The position numbers and the translations under genes are program-made. From the NCBI RefSeq assembly GCF_954871325.1, contig NC_088776.1, forward strand, positions 42,984,569 to 43,048,568: a stretch of 64,000 nucleotides of DNA, given 5' to 3'. Origin of the DNA: Gordionus sp. m RMFG-2023. Its lineage: Eukaryota > Nematomorpha > Gordioida > Chordodea > Parachordodidae. The notes beneath the pieces are model-generated. The model searched no databases. It had not been told where the DNA came from and saw only the letters and a list, made by a program, of their open reading frames with translations. This document shows, one piece after another, positions 1 to 12,000 of this stretch; position 1 is the first letter of the stretch, and each line of letters opens with the position of its first letter.

Positions 1-219
1 TATAAGCATGAAAATATATTACATTTTTAGTAAAAAATAATTTTTAAATAAAATTTTAAATTTGCTATATGATTGTAATTTGAATTGATAAATAAAATCC
101 TCTAAATTTGTTATACCTATTACCAGTAAACCTAGAAAACTTTAGGGTCAAATAAAAATATATTTGGATTGAGTCGGGCGGAATTTTTTTTTAAAAAAAA
201 TTTAGAGCGGGGCTAAACT

Positions 220-734
220 TGAAAAATTAAACCGATTAATAATTTTTAGGGATTTTTAGTTTAATCAAATAATTTTTTTGATATTTAAATTAAAAAAATA
301 TTAATTTTCTGAATCCTCTGGAAGAGTTATACATGATTCTATATTTATTTTCAAAGTTTATCCGTAGGGGATTATTAGTTTGGCTAAAAAATTAATTTTT
401 TATATATTTAAAAAAATATAAATATTAACATTTCCTGAATCTTCTTGAAGAGTTATACATGTTTCTATATTTATTTTTTAAAATTTGAGCCTTTTTAATA
501 AGAAAATCTTAGGGATTCTTAGTTTAGTCAAAATAAATTTCTTCAATATTTAAAGATTTTTTTTAAAAATATGAATATTAACATGTTCCCTATTTTATTT
601 TTTAAATTTGAAGCTTTTTAATAGAGGATTCTCAAGGGATTCTTATTTTAGTTAAAAAATTTTAATATCAACATTTTCTGAATCCTCTTCAATAGTTATA
701 CACGATTTAATATTTTAAATTTGAGGCTTTTTAA
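220..734. repeat. tandem array, unit about 126 bp, left part
   Basis: Units recur around GAAGAGTTATACATG (321, 447, weaker at about 689), each followed by an ATTTGAGGCTTTTTAAT-like and a GGATTCTTAGTTTAG-like segment. The units have diverged and one is shortened. The array is interrupted by the piggyBac element and resumes after it. Confidence 0.65.
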
Positions 735-2175
735 CCCTTCAATACTCTGGTGCGGTATATGAAACCCCAGGCATGCTAGAAATGATATTACATAAAAACG
801 GTTAAATAATGATCTGGATTCCTCAGTAGCTTCATCAAATATATTTTAGAATCTATATTCCAAATTTTATATAATTTGGTTGAGTAGTTTTAAAGATATA
901 AGCATTTTGTGACTGATTGGGGTTTGTGAGACCCCACCTGAGTAAATTTGTAATTTTTAAAAAAATTTTTTCTAAAAATTTTTTAAAATTATAAATATAT
1001 ACTACTATATTAAAAATTTATTAAAACAAAATTTAAACATCTTATATTTTGAATGAGATATATGAAAAAGAAAAGTGAAAGATTATCTATGGTGGAGATA
1101 TTTTTTTTATTATTTTACACCAGCTGACTCATTTTTCAAATTATATTTATCATATAATGATTTTTGCAGATTCTGAAACTAATATAATTATTTAAGATGT
1201 AATATCATTTTATTTGAGGTGATTATGACAATATAATTAATAGTGAGAATGAAGATTTTATATATGATAGTTATCATGATAGACAATCTGAATTAGATGA
1301 AGAAGAAATATTAGTTGAAGACAATAAACTTAATATTATTTAAATAAATATTAAATCATTTATCATGGTATATTTCTCTTTAAAATTAGCTAAAAAAATA
1401 AGTTTACTAAATGGAAAAAGGATCTTCCTAGTCAAAGAATAAGAACTCATCAACAAAATTAAGTTATTCATCTGCCAGGAGTAAAAGAATAATGGAAAGA
1501 AGTTGACACTTCAGAAAAATGTTTTGACTTGTCCATAACACCAAAAATGATTGATGAGATTATTTAACATACCAATAAAAAAATTAAAATGATATGTAAA
1601 AACTATGACCAATATGAAAGTTGTACTAAAGAAGTTGAAATTCAAGACATTATTGGGAAATCTTTATTTCGCTGGAATATTTAAATATAAACATCAAAAT
1701 AAAAAAACTAAATATTTTTTCTCAAATATGTAAAATAAATTTATGTTTAGAACACATTAATATTTTATGTAATAAATGTTTTGCATGTCAAATTTAACAT
1801 ACTTCAATATTCTATTTTTTTTTATATTTGAATGTATTAGTGTAATTTTTTTTATATTGAAGAATAAAGATCCATATTATGAATCATCATGATTATATGA
1901 TAGATAAGTTATTTTTTAATTTAATATTTGAAATTTAAAAAAAATAAGCTTTTTTTTAGAAAATTTTGACACAAATTATAATTATCCTCATCATCTTTAT
2001 AAGCTTAAGAAATAAAAATAAATAAATATTGTATCAAGCTTAAGGTTAGTTCTAATTTATATCCAAATATTAAATAAAAATAATGAATATAACTAAAGAT
2101 ATATACATTTGAAATTGGGGTCCATTTACCCGTTTTGAATACTAACGTCATTTTTTTCACCAGAGTATTAAAAGG
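735..2175 (+). mobile_element. piggyBac-family DNA transposon, decayed
   Basis: Ends are CCCTTCAATACTCTGGTG and the inverse of CCTTTTAATACTCTGGTG (16 of 18 match), flanked by TTAA at 731-734 and 2176-2179, the piggyBac target duplication. Inside, + strand translation from about 1215 gives an acidic stretch (ENEDFIYDSYHDRQSELDEE), then THQQNKVIHLPGVKE, FDLSITPKMIDEI and TNKKI, typical of the start of a DDE_Tnp_1_7 transposase. Stops and frameshifts are present and the catalytic core is missing, so it cannot be autonomous. Confidence 0.8.
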
Positions 2176-2650
2176 TTAATAGAAGATTCTTAAGGATCTT
2201 ATTTTAATCAAAAATTTATTTACAATATTTTAAATTTTTAAGAAAATTATTAATTATTTCCGAATTCTCTTGAAGAGTTTTATATGATTCTTATTTTATT
2301 TTTTATATTTGAGGCTTTTTAATAAGGGTTTCTTATTTTAGTAATAAAATAGTGTTTTTCCATATCCTATTAATTTAATATTAATTTTTTAAATTATTTT
2401 TATTTTTATATTTTCTGAATCACATTAAAGAAATAAACTTGAATCTTATTTATAATTAATTCTTAGAAACATATTTTACACACGAAAATATAATGCTTTT
2501 TCTTTTTATACTAAGTTATCTGTTTTTTAAATTAAAAAAAAACATTTCCTAAATCATAATGAAGAGTTGAACAAGAATACACAAAATTTTTATATATTAT
2601 AAGCTTGCTTCATAGAGAATTCCTAACTTTGTGGGGATTCATATTTAAAT
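2176..2650. repeat. tandem array, unit about 126 bp, right part
   Basis: Continues the array seen at 220-734 after the piggyBac insertion: TTTCCGAATTCTCTTGAAGA (about 2257), CTGAATCACATTAAAG (about 2415) and TTTCCTAAATCATAATGAAG (about 2545) mark successive degraded units. From 2650 to 3007 no repeat or gene was recognised. Confidence 0.55.
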
Positions 2651-3007
2651 CATGCCCTAAAAAGCTGGTTTCGCTTGGAATCAAAGAAGGGCTTTAGTGG
2701 GCTTGAATCAACTTTCTAATCATCTATGCCATAGATGATATTCAAGTAGAAAAGTTTATAGACCTGTTATGTATTTTATAAGTAATAATCAATGGATTTG
2801 ACGGGAATTATCATTATTCTTAAAAATCATATTATTGATAACCAATCATGTCATTATTTATTGTTAAGTGATGTGTTTGATTTCAATTTTTAAAATTTTC
2901 TGAAGTACAGATGGTATTGTTATTTGAGTTGTGTTTTGAAATTGTATTGTATTAAATCAAAGCTTCAATGTGTGACATTGTTTTTTTTGTAATTAGTATA
3001 TATAATT

Positions 3008-3092
3008 ATGAAAAGAGATATCAATAATACAAATCAAGATGTAAATATTACTTATTCTATTAATAATGATTCAGGTTATATAGGCTCCCCAA
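3008..3092 (+). CDS. PI3K regulatory subunit, putative first coding exon
   Basis: ATG at 3008 opens [12 protein letters not shown] and stays in frame to a donor at 3093 (AA|GTATGA). A second donor at 3075 has the same phase, so either joins the next exon. Just before the ATG is a T-rich tract ending in AG with no in-frame stop between, so this could be an internal exon of a longer protein. The sequence is low-complexity and carries no domain. Confidence 0.5.
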
Positions 3093-6000
3093 GTATGAAA
3101 ATTTTCATAATATATTAATAATTAAGATAATTTTTTAATATTTTTAGTACAAAAATTACAAACCTTATGTCACGGGGAAGATATAAACTCTAGCATAAAT
3201 AATATTTCACCTAGCAATATTCATAAGTCCATAAAAGAAGGTGAGATTTGGTTATATTATCAATATATTAAATTTATTAATTATATTTTGAATTTTTTAT
3301 GTAATTTTATTAGAAGAATCAATTCAGGGAGCTGAATGGTACTGGGATAATATTAGTCGAGAATTTACTGATGAGTTACTTCAAGGTAAACCGGATGGCA
3401 CCTTTTTAGTTAGAGATTCACTTAACTCAAAGGACAAAGGAGGAGAATATACATTAACTTTGAAGTTTGATCATTATAAATAGTATTATATTATTCATTA
3501 AATTTGGTTTGATTATATATTTATGTAAATTATGCAAAATGCAACAGAAGTAAGGAACATTATTTAAAAAAATATAAGTTACTATCATAACCATATCCAG
3601 AATTTCCTCTTAGGAATTTAAGTCCATATGTTATATTTTTTTAAAAAATAATTTTAGGTTTTCACTTTTTTTATTAAAATGCTTTTTTTTCTAAAAATTT
3701 TCAATTATATTCATACTTATAAAAATGATTAACTTTTACTTATTTTTCTTTTAAATTTTTGTTTAAAGTGATGTATTATATTAATTTTTTAGGATCTTGG
3801 GGTATATAAGGGAAATTAGCTTAAAATGATATTTATGAGACAAGGTTGGGAAATTTCCCACCCCTAGGTTATGTCTATAATAAAAACTAGTTTTTTAATT
3901 TTTTTATTAAAAATAAAGATTTATGTTAAATATATAAAAAATATATAATAACATAACAATCAAAATTTTTTATTTTGAACACTTGATATAGGAGCTAATT
4001 TTCCAAATAGTGATTTATTTGTCTACTGTATAATCTATTAATTAAATTTGCAAACAAAAATAAGTCCAGAGGAAAGTAAATTTGTCTTATAAAGCATAAA
4101 TCATAAATTTTTTTTTAAAAAAAAATAGAGTTAAAATGTGTGTTAGTCTCCAAAAGATGTTTTAAAAATTGTTCATTAAATCCATAAAATTTTACAGATA
4201 CATAGCTTAACATTAAATAGGAAACTATAGGTCAAAATATTGATAGTTTTTTTTATTTAATACAGTTAAATGAGTGTCATTATTAAATATACAATAAAAG
4301 GGAGTAAACAAGGTAAGATTTTATTTAATTTAATATATTGAAATTAAATATGGACAAGCAATTAATTAAGATTAAACTTCATGTTTAAATAATAAAAAGA
4401 AATTATGTTGTAAATATATAATTTGTAAAACGGAATTTTATTTTTATTTTTGAGAATGCTCAAGTAAGATATTGATTAAATTTCATCTAAAGTTCAATAT
4501 TTTAACACATTTTTTTATTTTAAAAATATGACGTTTTATCTTCACTTATTACTTATCCATATTTATGTATTAAATTAAAATAAAATCTTACTTTGTTTGC
4601 CCCTTTTATTTATATTTTATAATGACACTCGTTTCACTGTAACAATGTAAAAAAATTTGGGGTGTCTCATACCCTAAACCTCTCCCTTAATCCTATGATT
4701 TAAGCCCATGAATAAAATATTCATTCTTTTACTCTAGTATATCGAAAAATAATAAGACATTAATTAGTTAAGCTAGTGTAAATAAAATTTGTTTCTTATT
4801 TAATAAATATTGCAAATTAACAAAATAAATATTTTTTTTAAGGAAAGATGGAACAAATAAATTGATAAAAATTTATCGAGATGCAGAAACAAATAAATTT
4901 GGTTTTGCAAAACCTCTAAATTTCAATAGTGTCAGGGATTTGATAAATTTTTACAAGGAACATTCACTCGTGGAATACAATAGAACTCTCAATATCAAAC
5001 TCATCACTCCCCTCTCTAAAATCGAATCGTTTTCCAGTTCCACATCAAAATTTTTTGGCCAAGATGATATCTTAGATGACATTCTAGATTCTCAAGTATT
5101 TACTTCATCGTTTTTTAGTTTAGATAATTTTCGTGTACATATTTACACTGTCCACTATTACATGAATTTGAATCATACTTTTTTTCTGTTTATTCAATCA
5201 TTCCATTTTTATTTCATATAATAAGTATATTTATTTCTTTACAAACGTCTTTATATTATTATTATATTATAAATATGTACTAAAGCCATTAAGAGTACAA
5301 TTGGATATAACAATATCAAATTGATATTAGTTCATTACCAATTCGATATCACTAATCTAATTGTATTTTTAATACACATTTAATATCTTTTATTCAGTAT
5401 CGTACTTTTTTAAAATATGTATGGTCATATAATTATACCCAGTGCTCCTAACAAATATTCGATTACTCATTTTAATATTATGAATATCATTTGAATACTA
5501 AAGAAATATTCAAATATTATTCGTACAATTATTTTTAAATACTAATTAGGAATGGGAAAAAAATTTTTTTTTCAACGAAAAATATATTTAAAAAACGAAA
5601 AAAAAAACAATGCAGCCAAATATTATTAAATATTTCGGTAATGGCTGGGTGTAATAATTCCTTATTTGTATTCGTACGAATAATAAAAACATTATTCAAT
5701 TTAAGTCGAATATTCGATTTGAAAATTAAATATTTCCAAAAATTAACAAACCAAAGTATAAATGAATCTTAAAATTTTTTGAATGAATTTTTGAATTTTT
5801 TTTTAAAAAGATTTAATAGATTTCCTATGCATGAAAAATATAAAAGGTTTACTTATAAAAGATTTTATTTTAAACATATTTGGTTAGGTAAAATTTGATC
5901 AAAAATCTTTCTTCTTTAAAAATATATTCAAAGATTTTTGCTTAAAAGATTTTTTTTCAAACTCTGGAAAATTACATTGATTGAATAATTTTTTTTCTCT

Positions 6001-9000
6001 TTAGCTTTCACTATTTCTGGTGGTAAGCTCCTTCAATATCTCTCTCCATTTTATGTTATTCATACTATCTCTTATATCTAATTTATACTTCTTCATATTG
6101 GCTCTAACTTTATGGCCCCATTGAAGTTTTGGCCTTCCTATTTTACATTTGCTCATTACTTCCAAACTCTCAACCTTATTTCCTATGTAGTTCATAGGCC
6201 TTCTCATTGTGTGCCTATACCACCTAAATCTGTTTACCATTATTTTAGTCTTAAAAGGCACTACCTAAATTTTCTAGTATTCTTGTACTATGCACCTTAT
6301 CCTTTCTTGTTACCCCAGCAATCATCCTAAGCATTCTATCTCCATAGTTTGTAGACTTATCTCGTCTGATTCTTTGGTTGGCCATGTTTCCGAACTATAT
6401 AGATAGTTGGTTATACTATGGAACTGTAAATTCCACCCTTCAATTTGTGTGGGATTCTTTTGTCAAAGAGCAGTTCAGATAAAGATCTCCAATTTAACTA
6501 CTTGATTAATTTTACTCTTCATCTCTTTCTCTATTGTGCCTTTTGTTTGTATAATGGAGCCCAAATATTTGCAGCTTTCAATTGCCGATATTTGCTATTC
6601 ATTTATATCAATGCTCTCTGTTTCATCTCCTATCACCATATACTCCCTCTTTTCTCTATTTACTTTTAGTCCGTCTAGGATATTTATTATCCAACTCACT
6701 AATCTTTCTTTTATTTTATCCTTGGATTCGGCAAGTATCACAATATCATCTGCAAATATCATATTCCACGGGACTGTTTGTGGTAAAACGGTGCTAATAC
6801 ATCTATTACTATTATGAAGAGAAGTGGGCTGAGAGCCGACCCTTGATGAACTTCCTCGGCTATTGTGACTGTTGAAGTACCAGTTGTGCTACGGACCATT
6901 GTTGTATGGCCCATATACATATTCTGTATTATTCTTATATATTTTTCAAGAACCTTTTTGTGGCTTAGCCCTCACCTAAGTTTTCTTGGGATTCTATCAA
7001 AGGCCTTTTCTAGATCGAGAAAGACCATGTGTAGCTTTTTGTTCTTTTTCCTGTATTTTTCGCTCATTTCCTAATTGTGTGGATTGCATCAGTCGTTGAT
7101 CTTCCAGGCATAAAGCCAAACTGAGTCTCTCCTATTTTGATTATGTCTCTTAACCTTTTTTTCTATTATTTTTTCGTAAAGTTTAAGACAGTGTGCCATT
7201 AGTTTTATGCCACTGTAATTTTGACTATTGTGTGGATCCTTTCTATTTTTGAAGATAGGAACTAGATAGCTCTGCCTCCATTTTTGAGGAATCTCTTTAT
7301 TTCCCAGTATTTTATTTTACAGATTTGTGAGAAGATGTATTCCATCATCAAGTGCTTTAAGGTTTTCTATTGGAATATCATTTGGACCCCTAGCTTTGTT
7401 GTTTTTCATATGCTTGAGGCATGTGATTATTTCTTGTTCTGTTATTTGTTGTATAAGGTTTTGACCATGGGGAGTGTTCATCTAGATGTAGTATGTGGGG
7501 ATTAAAGTTGAGAAGCTCATGAAAATATTCTTTCCATCTATTCATTATTTCTTTTTCCTTTATTATCAATTTCCCATCTTTATTTTTGATTACTTTCGTA
7601 GCTCCGTTTATATCCCTAGAATTTTTTTCTCGCTGTTTGGCAATTCTGTATATTTTATTTTGCCCTTCTTTATCATGTAGTTCTTCATACATGTCATCGT
7701 ATGCCATAGCTTTGGCCCTAGCCACCTCCGTTATAGCCATTCTCTTGGATTTTTTGTAATTTGTCTTGTTATCAGGATTTTTGGATTTGTACCTTATTTT
7801 TTATAGGTTTTTTTTTCTGTATAGTGGTTTGTACCTCTTCATTCCACCACCATAGTTCTTTGACTTGTTGCCTCCCCTTGTCAAGCCTATTGTCGATTTG
7901 GCAGTGTCTATTTATCTGGATATTTATAGCCAGGCCCGGCCTAGACTTTAAAAAAAAATTTTTTAAAGCCCGGCTCGGAATTTTTAAATATATATTCGAC
8001 CTGGTGTATACAAAAAATTCATCTATTTGGTATTTTATCATATTTTCCGGCGAGTATTATCATTTAATAAGCAAGCATATTAGCTAATGTTGTTAAATGG
8101 CTCGTTCTGAGCCGATTTTTAAAAACGGTTAACTCAATATTCTCGCCAGAAAAATATTGACTAAGCCTCGAAATTTCGATACTATTCTATGAGCAAAATT
8201 TTCAGGCTTGCATAATATTTTTCTGGATAAAAAACTGAGTTAACCGTTTTTAAAAATCGGCTCAAAACGAGCCGTTTAACAACACTACTACATATTTTTT
8301 TTATTCTAAACAGATATTTAGTATATTACAAATTGATACTATAAAAAATTTGTGTAAATAATACTATATTAATATAAAAAAAATAAAACTGATATTTTAA
8401 TTAATAAAAAATATATAATGTATTTAATCCTTTGCGTATTTATTCCATGGTAGGAAAACTATAATTATATTATGTAATAGATACAATGAGTGTTAGTGTT
8501 AACTTTCACCAAACATTATATTAATCATAACTATATATAATCATTATAACCATCTAATTGACGAATATAATAATTTATGTTGTATAAATTTTTTAAAAAA
8601 ATACGGCCCGGCCAGGTTATTTAAAAAAAAATTTTAAAGCCTATGCTGGCCCGGGTTTTCTAAAAAAAATGTTCAAGCCCGGTCCGCTCATATTTTAAAA
8701 ATTTAAAATGCCGGACTGGGCTTAGCCGGGCCTGCAGGTCTCTGAGTTTTATCTTGTTTTGAGTGGATATATTTGTATATTTAAATCCATGACTAGTAGC
8801 TTGTGTTGCGCGGCAATATCTTCTCCTGGGATGACTTTGCAGTCTATTCCATCTTTCAATCTTCTACGAGAGATTAGCATGTAATCTATCTGGGTTTTCC
8901 TTGTACCCCTTTCATATGTAATTATGACTGTCTTTTTTCCTACAATATGTGTTGGTTAAGGCAAGGTCAAGGCTTCCACAAATTTCAGGCTCTCCTTCAT

Positions 9001-12000
9001 CATTTCTTTCTCCATATCCAAACCACCATGATGCCTTTTGTAGCTGTCTCTTGCTTTTCCCACATGCGCATTTAAATATCTACCTAGGATGACTAGATCA
9101 TCCTTAGGGATTTCCATTACAGCTTCATCAAGGATAGCTCTAAAGTCATCTTTCTCTTCTTCTTTGCAACCCGTTTGAGGAGCATATACTGAAAGAATGT
9201 GTAGTATTGATTGACCAATGCAGAATTTTATTTTCATTAGTCTATCAGATATCCTGTTGACTTCTGCCACTGAGGAGGTTAGATCATGACTGAGGATGAT
9301 GCCAACACCGTTCCTATTGCTAACAATTCCATTATAGTACAATTTATACACATCTCCAATCATTAAAGTCATCTGACCTTTTTTCGTCTCTTATGCACGC
9401 TATATTAACTTTTCTCTTGTTCAACATTGATGCCAATTCTCTCGTCTTACCTTTAAGTGTACCAATATTCAAACTTGCTAACCTTGTCTACTTTGCTTTG
9501 ACCTTTATTTTACTTTTCACAGGATGGAGGTCTATACCCTGCGCATCGCTTGGAGGGAACGCCCTAGCTTTCATATTCATATTTTCTTTTGTTTCCTTCA
9601 TTTTTGTTTATTGGACAAGTATCCTTAGCACCCGGCTCTTCAAGCCTGTCGGTGACCGGGGTGTCATCTCTAAGCTCCGAAATTCATCTTACCATATGTT
9701 TTTATACATCAGTCATCGAAGAAAAACCTGAAAATTTTTACTTTCCTTACCAGGATTGAACCTGGGACCTTCTGTTTCCAAGCATACATCATAACCCACT
9801 AGGCCACCCCGGCGATCAATTTGATCGAATAATGATAAAAAATTATTCGACGAATAATATATTTTAATTATTCGTATTCGATTCGAATTATAGTTTTGCT
9901 ATTCTTAAAATACGAATCGAATAACGAATAAATCTTTTTAGGTAAAGTTGGGTGAAAATGTTTAATAAACAATGGAAATTATTTTTCAAAATTAGCAATT
10001 ATTTTTATTAATAAAATTCTATTAATTTTTTTTAAAATGACAAATATAATAGTTAATTTATTATATTTCCTAATTTTTTTATTTTTAATTTAAAATATCA
10101 TCTACACATATCTCATCATGTGTACAGCAACTTTTTATTGCAATAGAAAAGGGGAAATATTGGAATTTAATTTATGAATGGGAATTTTGTTCAGAACACA
10201 TTTATCCTCTAAATAGCAAGATTGATAAATGCTCGAGCAGGAAATAATATTATTTTACTTATAACATTGACATGAACTTGCACCATCCCCCTTCAATACT
10301 AATTAAAAAATTTTCTCGTTTATTATTTGTATCAATAACCTGTGTCATTCTTGACTGGTTATCAGCTAGTAATATATAAAATTATTATATATTAACCAAT
10401 TAAGCGTTCATGAACATTCTTTGATTTGTATATAATTTTGTGATCAAGATAGTAGGATATAGGGCATGCTAATTGTTGATGTGTTGATACATTGTTGTGC
10501 AGATTTAATTCAAAACATTTCCATATTTTTTTGATTCGTTTGTAAGCAAAATTATTTAGCTTGTAAAATGATAAGAATATATAAATATGTTATTTTAACA
10601 ATTTTTTATAAGTCAAATATTTTATCTTCAAATAAAAAAAAAATGGATGTTTTCCATCAAATCTGGTCAACACTGTAAACTAGACGTCTGCATTGGGCGG
10701 GTTTTTGGCCCATCCAATGTTTTCAAAAAATTTAACCCGCCCGCCCAGCCCGCCCATAGTTTTTAAAAAATATATACCCGCTCATTTGTCTAAAATTCCT
10801 TACCCGCCCGGCCATTAGTTTAAAATTTTTTACCTGCCCTCCCATTATTTATAAAAATTTTTTAACCCAAGCCCGCTTATAAAATTTAATTATGGTCATT
10901 CTTTCATTTTTTTAAGCATCTAATAATAATATTTCATTACTCCTCTACAAAAAGTTTCTAATTTAGGAAATTAATATAAGTATAAAAATAATCAATGTAA
11001 ATTATGGACAATTTATTTGATCAAATTGAATATTTATTAAAAAAATATAAATGTAAAATTAATATTATATGTAAATATAATGCAAAAATAATAATGAATC
11101 GACATTTTCTGGATTCAAACACGTTCTTCTTTGTTCTAAAAATCTTCCAGCAATGCTAAATCCGCTTTCAGAAGAAGCACTAGTTGCAGGAATTGCCAAT
11201 ATTTTTCTTGTTAATCTTGATAGCTTTGGCAAATCTCTTTCTTGTCGTTTCCACCAAAGTAGGATATCCGTTTGAAGTATATCCTCTTCCTCAATTGAGA
11301 TCTTTAAATAAAAGTGAAACCAATAATTTTTTTTCTAATTTCCAATTTTGTATATAATGGATTGATAAAGATATATAATCGGTTTTTGTAAAATCCTCTC
11401 ACCACATATCTGTAGTTTTATCATTTCTTCAATTTTAGGAAATAATATTTCCTTAAGATCCTCAGTAACTTTGGATATGTGCCTGCTAACGGTTGTGGGG
11501 CAAGGAATAATTTTTTCGGCTTCCAATTTTCCATATGTGGCCCCTAAGTCTAAAAATCTTTGTAAAATATTTACAAATCCTGGTCCTTGAACGGCTTGAA
11601 ATGGCCTAAATAAAGATAAAAGAATAATTTAATAAAAATTAAAATACCTAATATCTAGCGCAATATTCTACAAAATTGGCGATTAGACCCGATTTTATCG
11701 TTTTGTTTAATTGAGAATTGTCTTTTTATAAATATCCGGATAATTTTTTATTATCTATCAAATCTTCACAATTTGCAGATGAACATTGATGACGAAGGAA
11801 GAAGAATGTGCCACTTTTGTTATTATATTTATAGATAGACTCGCAATAATTGCAGCGAATCCAATCTAGCTTTTTGTCATTTTCATCGAAAATGAATTTA
11901 AATTGTTTCCACATTGAAGATTTTAGTTTATTATTATCTGAATTTTCTTTTAATTTATATAATTTATTTTTTATTTTTTAATAAAATTTTAAAATAAAAA

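Larger units (their letters stand above)
5990..9820 (-). mobile_element. RTE-clade LINE copy 1 (minus), nearly full length, disrupted
   Basis: Flanked by an imperfect direct repeat TTGATYGAATAAT (5977-5989, 9821-9833). On the minus strand it starts with a tRNA-like promoter (9730-9815). An AP-endonuclease region follows ([32 protein letters not shown], 8956-9372), then an RT region in several frames, the C-terminal [17 protein letters not shown] part (6001-6261) and a tail CTAAAGAGAAAAAAAA. It is a near relative of the copy at 35.0 kb. Frameshifts make it inactive. A hAT-like insertion (about 7925-8735) replaces about 120 bp of the segment after the endonuclease. Confidence 0.9.

Noticed and set aside
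5096-5221. Extension of PI3K exon 4 to the stop at 5221
   Set aside because: After the donor at 5096 the translation is hydrophobic and unrelated to p85, and the phase-0 donor fits the iSH2 exon.
6112-7680. Several short + strand open stretches
   Set aside because: They are the antisense of the minus-strand LINE coding region.
7925-8735. A CpG island at the GGCCCGG-rich blocks
   Set aside because: The GC words are short, palindromic and confined to transposon ends.
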